Assembly: GCA_946885335.1 (NCBI GenBank)
Contig: CAMPGG010000029.1
Location: 1 to 18,695 of the forward strand
DNA length: 18,695 nt
Direction: 5' to 3'
From: an uncultured Chitinophagaceae bacterium
GTDB taxonomy: Bacteria; Bacteroidota; Bacteroidia; Chitinophagales; Chitinophagaceae
Part shown: piece after piece, positions 17,301 through 18,695 of the stretch
Numbering within the stretch: position 1 is the first letter of the stretch
Layout: every line of letters begins with the position of its first letter
Notes under the pieces: model-generated
What the model was told of the DNA's origin: nothing
What the model saw: the letters and a program-made list of their open reading frames with translations, nothing else
Databases searched by the model: none
Program-made: the position numbers and the translations under genes

Positions 17301-17532
17301 CGGTTATGTTGCACCCCGAAACAGGGTCGAACAAATTTTAGCAAGTATCTGGCAGGATGTGCTGGATGTAGAACAGGTTGGAGTTAATGATAATTTTTTT
17401 GAACTCGGTGGCGCTTCAGTTCAGAGTCTTGAAGTAGTGGCCAAAGCAAATATTTCTGGTCTGCAGATAAGTGTAGAAAATATTTTTGAACATCAAACCA
17501 TAGCAGAACTTGCTATTCATATCAAACATTGA
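14332..17532 (+). CDS. Non-ribosomal peptide synthetase module, C-A-T, predicted glycine
   Basis: From the ATG at 14332 the protein is 1066 residues. A longer in-frame GTG start at 14290 overlaps the PKS, but the extra 14 residues are unlike the family and MNKNLSPAKKALLEKWL is a typical NRPS opening. The C domain (about 35-470) has HHTISDG (169-175; His170, Asp174), as in LCL-type domains. The A domain (about 495-980) has YTSGSTGQPKGV (642-653), NMYGPTE (777-783), TGD (866-868) and Lys974. Specificity positions read D688, I689, L692, Q731, L754, G756, M778, V786, W787, K974, close to the published glycine code DILQLGLIWK. The T domain (about 995-1066) has Ser1029 in LGGAS. The chain ends there with no thioesterase, reductase or terminal condensation domain. 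It should join the enoyl chain from the PKS to the amino acid and hold an N-acyl-aminoacyl thioester. It is the last gene of the plus-strand unit. Confidence 0.94.
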   Translation: MNKNLSPAKKALLEKWLQGQSNNPSTGISKCPPDIPVPISFPQRRQLFLELLNRGTAVNNLSVLLEFKGKLNVAVLEESANKIIARHDTLRTCFSFNKGLLFPMVLTEAQVTLPVIDLQKIKSSEQLTIARQHAEKEVLRPFDVAQAPLIRLRLYVLNEEKYLLLVITHHTISDGWSLGVFLKELMLFYQEIISGKIKTPPELSVQYSDYAYWQSGEKLEKDLQSSMAYWKKQLGGELPTLELPIDLPRSTKQTYSGGTHRFIISREITESLEKISRDADATLFMTLLTAYYILLYRYSDQDEIIVGTPIANRNHPDLENMIGVFINPLALRVNLTGNPGFLELLKRVRNVCLEAYANQDLPFEKLVEELNPQRDLSRTPIFQVVFNMQNSPMPKLGIPGLDIGFLDIDRRVSQFDLTLMLTKSEGQWNADVEYGDDLFKAETIERMFRSYQMLLEDIISKPDNPISNLQIISKEETDHLIYGLNQTEFNFPKEKCLQQLFEAQVEKTTDAIAVIHDRDTITYSELNLRANFLARHLNTLGVGPGIRVGVLMERSLEITEALLGILKAGGTYVPIHTSFPPERIKFILDDADVKVLITNTNYASSKNQNIQIVNLNDLKSTTSGGSDPKPAITSADLAYIMYTSGSTGQPKGVMVSQSSLVNFLWSMRQRPGIKENDVLMSVTPISFDIAALELFLPLITGATVVIASKEILSNPSMIGHAIKHFKITMMQATPATWQLLIDTGWQGEPGLKALCGGEALTRKLADQLLNRTSQLWNMYGPTETTVWSSVNQLHKGEPVTIGQPIGNTQLYILDQNLHPMPVGVIGELHIGGEGVALGYLNLKSLTTEKFIPDPFSSKPGARLYKTGDSARYLPDYSIEILGRKDDQVKINGHRIELGEIAAVLLQHPAVQEAIAIVRTEANGDKRIAAYYVPKQNGIPGESELHDFCREKLPSYMVPAVFICLGNLPLTPNGKIDRKSLPAPQNNFQLTGYVAPRNRVEQILASIWQDVLDVEQVGVNDNFFELGGASVQSLEVVAKANISGLQISVENIFEHQTIAELAIHIKH

Positions 17533-18627
17533 TCACAATAAAGGATAATTCCAGTGCCTGATAAAAGTTTCCAGTTTTTCAGTAACTAACTTTCTTTCAT
17601 CATCAGGTAATCCATGTTTTAATTGTACAAACTTCTTTTGATGCCCGGTAAATGCTTTTATTTTTTCTTCACAATAACTGAAATCGGGCAACTGTAATTC
17701 AGCATAAGCATTTTGTAAACTTGATACCGGGTTCCGGATAAAATCATCATAAGCCAGCTCAGTTAGTTGTCCCGGCGGCACAATATCTTTCTCCTCCAAA
17801 TAACGATTCATTATTTGGGTATACGTATCAAGTATTATAGAATTTACATCAACAGATTTTGTTCCCTGTAAGGCAAATTGCCGTTGCACCACTTGCCAGA
17901 ATTTTTTGTTGGATGCATAAACTTCATAGGGATTACGGTGAATGAAAATGAATTTTGCATCCGGAAAAATAGAAAGCAGCAATTTTATTCTTGCCGTGTT
18001 GGGTGGGCTCTTTAGTACCAGTTGTTTTTGCTGATTAGCTAAAGAAATTTTTTTAAGCAGGTAAACAAACGATTTTTTCCAGCCTTCAATTTCTGATTGA
18101 TCAACATTGTCAAACATTACAAATTTCTGAAAATGCTCATTCATCATTTTAGGTAAAAAGTATCCCCATTGTGAGCTACGGGAATCAAGATAAGTTGTCA
18201 TCGTTGCATCCTCTTCCCCGGGAAAACGAAAAGACAACGGTACCCTGTGTACCGAATCTTTTATTTTAAAAAGACGGCAAACAGATTCGAATACGGGCAG
18301 CAATGTTTTTTCGGTAGTAAGCATCACTTCAGGTAAAACCATTTGGTAATTGGAATGATACCCAAAGCGGTCATCCTGTACCAGGCATTGATGCAAATAA
18401 GAAGTGCCGCTCCTGTAATAACCGAGAACAAACAACGGATGTTTTTGAATGGAATGCTGATTGATCTTTCGGTTATAGAATCCTAACTCTGCCCAGCGCA
18501 CAGGTTCAAATAAAACAGTTTTAATAAACCATGGAGTGATATTTTTTATTTTTCGAATTGAAAAACCACCATTCTTAAATGCAATTTTCAGAAAAGTGTA
18601 AAGGGGCAGTGGGAACAGCTGGTTCAT
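17533..18627 (-). CDS. PAPS-dependent sulfotransferase
   Basis: The 364-residue protein has the two PAPS-binding elements of the sulfotransferase fold: the 5'-phosphosulfate loop GYYRSGTSYLHQ (69-80) and the 3'-phosphate element IHRNPYEVYAS (229-239, with Arg231 and Ser239). The conserved segment LKSPPNTARI precedes it (205-214), as in the Sulfotransfer_3 group. Such enzymes move a sulfuryl group from PAPS to a hydroxyl or amine. The N-terminus (1-45) is hydrophobic and basic but has no clear transmembrane helix or signal peptide. Its stop codon abuts the NRPS stop (TGA followed by TCA), with no room for a terminator. Convergent placement makes co-regulation uncertain, but tight packing suggests it belongs to the cluster. 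The acceptor could be a hydroxyl installed by the P450 or flavin monooxygenase; this is inference. Confidence 0.85.
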   Translation of the reverse strand: MNQLFPLPLYTFLKIAFKNGGFSIRKIKNITPWFIKTVLFEPVRWAELGFYNRKINQHSIQKHPLFVLGYYRSGTSYLHQCLVQDDRFGYHSNYQMVLPEVMLTTEKTLLPVFESVCRLFKIKDSVHRVPLSFRFPGEEDATMTTYLDSRSSQWGYFLPKMMNEHFQKFVMFDNVDQSEIEGWKKSFVYLLKKISLANQQKQLVLKSPPNTARIKLLLSIFPDAKFIFIHRNPYEVYASNKKFWQVVQRQFALQGTKSVDVNSIILDTYTQIMNRYLEEKDIVPPGQLTELAYDDFIRNPVSSLQNAYAELQLPDFSYCEEKIKAFTGHQKKFVQLKHGLPDDERKLVTEKLETFIRHWNYPLL

Positions 18628-18695
18628 GTTAGAAATTATTTGACGGTAACCCGAAAAGATCCTATTAACTCTTAAAATTTTATTAAGGTAAAGAC
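18628..18695. other. Short upstream region of the sulfotransferase gene
   Basis: The last 68 bases lie in front of the sulfotransferase start and are AT-rich. I see no clear -7/-33 pair, operator or start of another gene before the window ends. Confidence 0.5.

Overview
This window holds a compact hybrid polyketide/non-ribosomal peptide gene cluster, probably from a member of the Bacteroidota. The organism call is an inference: the DNA is AT-rich, intergenic gaps are short, most starts lack a Shine-Dalgarno sequence, one candidate promoter matches the Bacteroidota TTG/TAnnTTTG pattern, and the proteins look like those of Chitinophagaceae-type soil or marine bacteria. No tRNA, rRNA, mobile element or CRISPR array was found.

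Layout from left to right. Positions 1-301 carry no recognisable gene but contain a near-perfect intrinsic terminator (148-183) for an upstream gene, which probably marks the left edge of the cluster. Then comes an SDR oxidoreductase (302-1144, +). A three-gene unit follows on the minus strand, read right to left: a 672-residue tandem ketoacyl synthase III-like protein (5314-3296), a cytochrome P450 (3277-1928) and an Sfp-type phosphopantetheinyl transferase (1909-1157), with 18-nt gaps. The 241-bp divergent region 5315-5555 contains a large imperfect dyad and is the likely control region. On the plus strand lie a fatty acyl-AMP ligase (5556-7277), a luciferase-like flavin monooxygenase (7274-8581, ATGA overlap), a modular PKS of order ACP-KS-AT-DH-KR-ACP (8658-14330) and an NRPS of order C-A-T (14332-17532). 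A sulfotransferase (18627-17533, -) meets the NRPS tail to tail with no spacer.

Inferred pathway. The ligase would activate a fatty acid as acyl-AMP and load it on the N-terminal ACP of the PKS. One extension with ketoreduction and dehydration would give a 2-enoyl-ACP. The NRPS would then condense this chain with an amino acid, predicted to be glycine from the ten-residue specificity code (D-I-L-Q-L-G-M-V-W-K). The transferase supplies holo carrier proteins. The P450, flavin monooxygenase and SDR are candidate oxidative tailoring enzymes, and the sulfotransferase suggests a sulfated final product or intermediate.

The most unusual parts are the tandem KASIII-like protein, whose first half keeps a Cys-His-Asn triad while the second half has lost it, and the absence of any thioesterase, reductase or terminal condensation domain on the assembly line. 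Together they raise the possibility that the tandem KASIII protein releases or further condenses the acyl-glycyl chain. That link is an inference.
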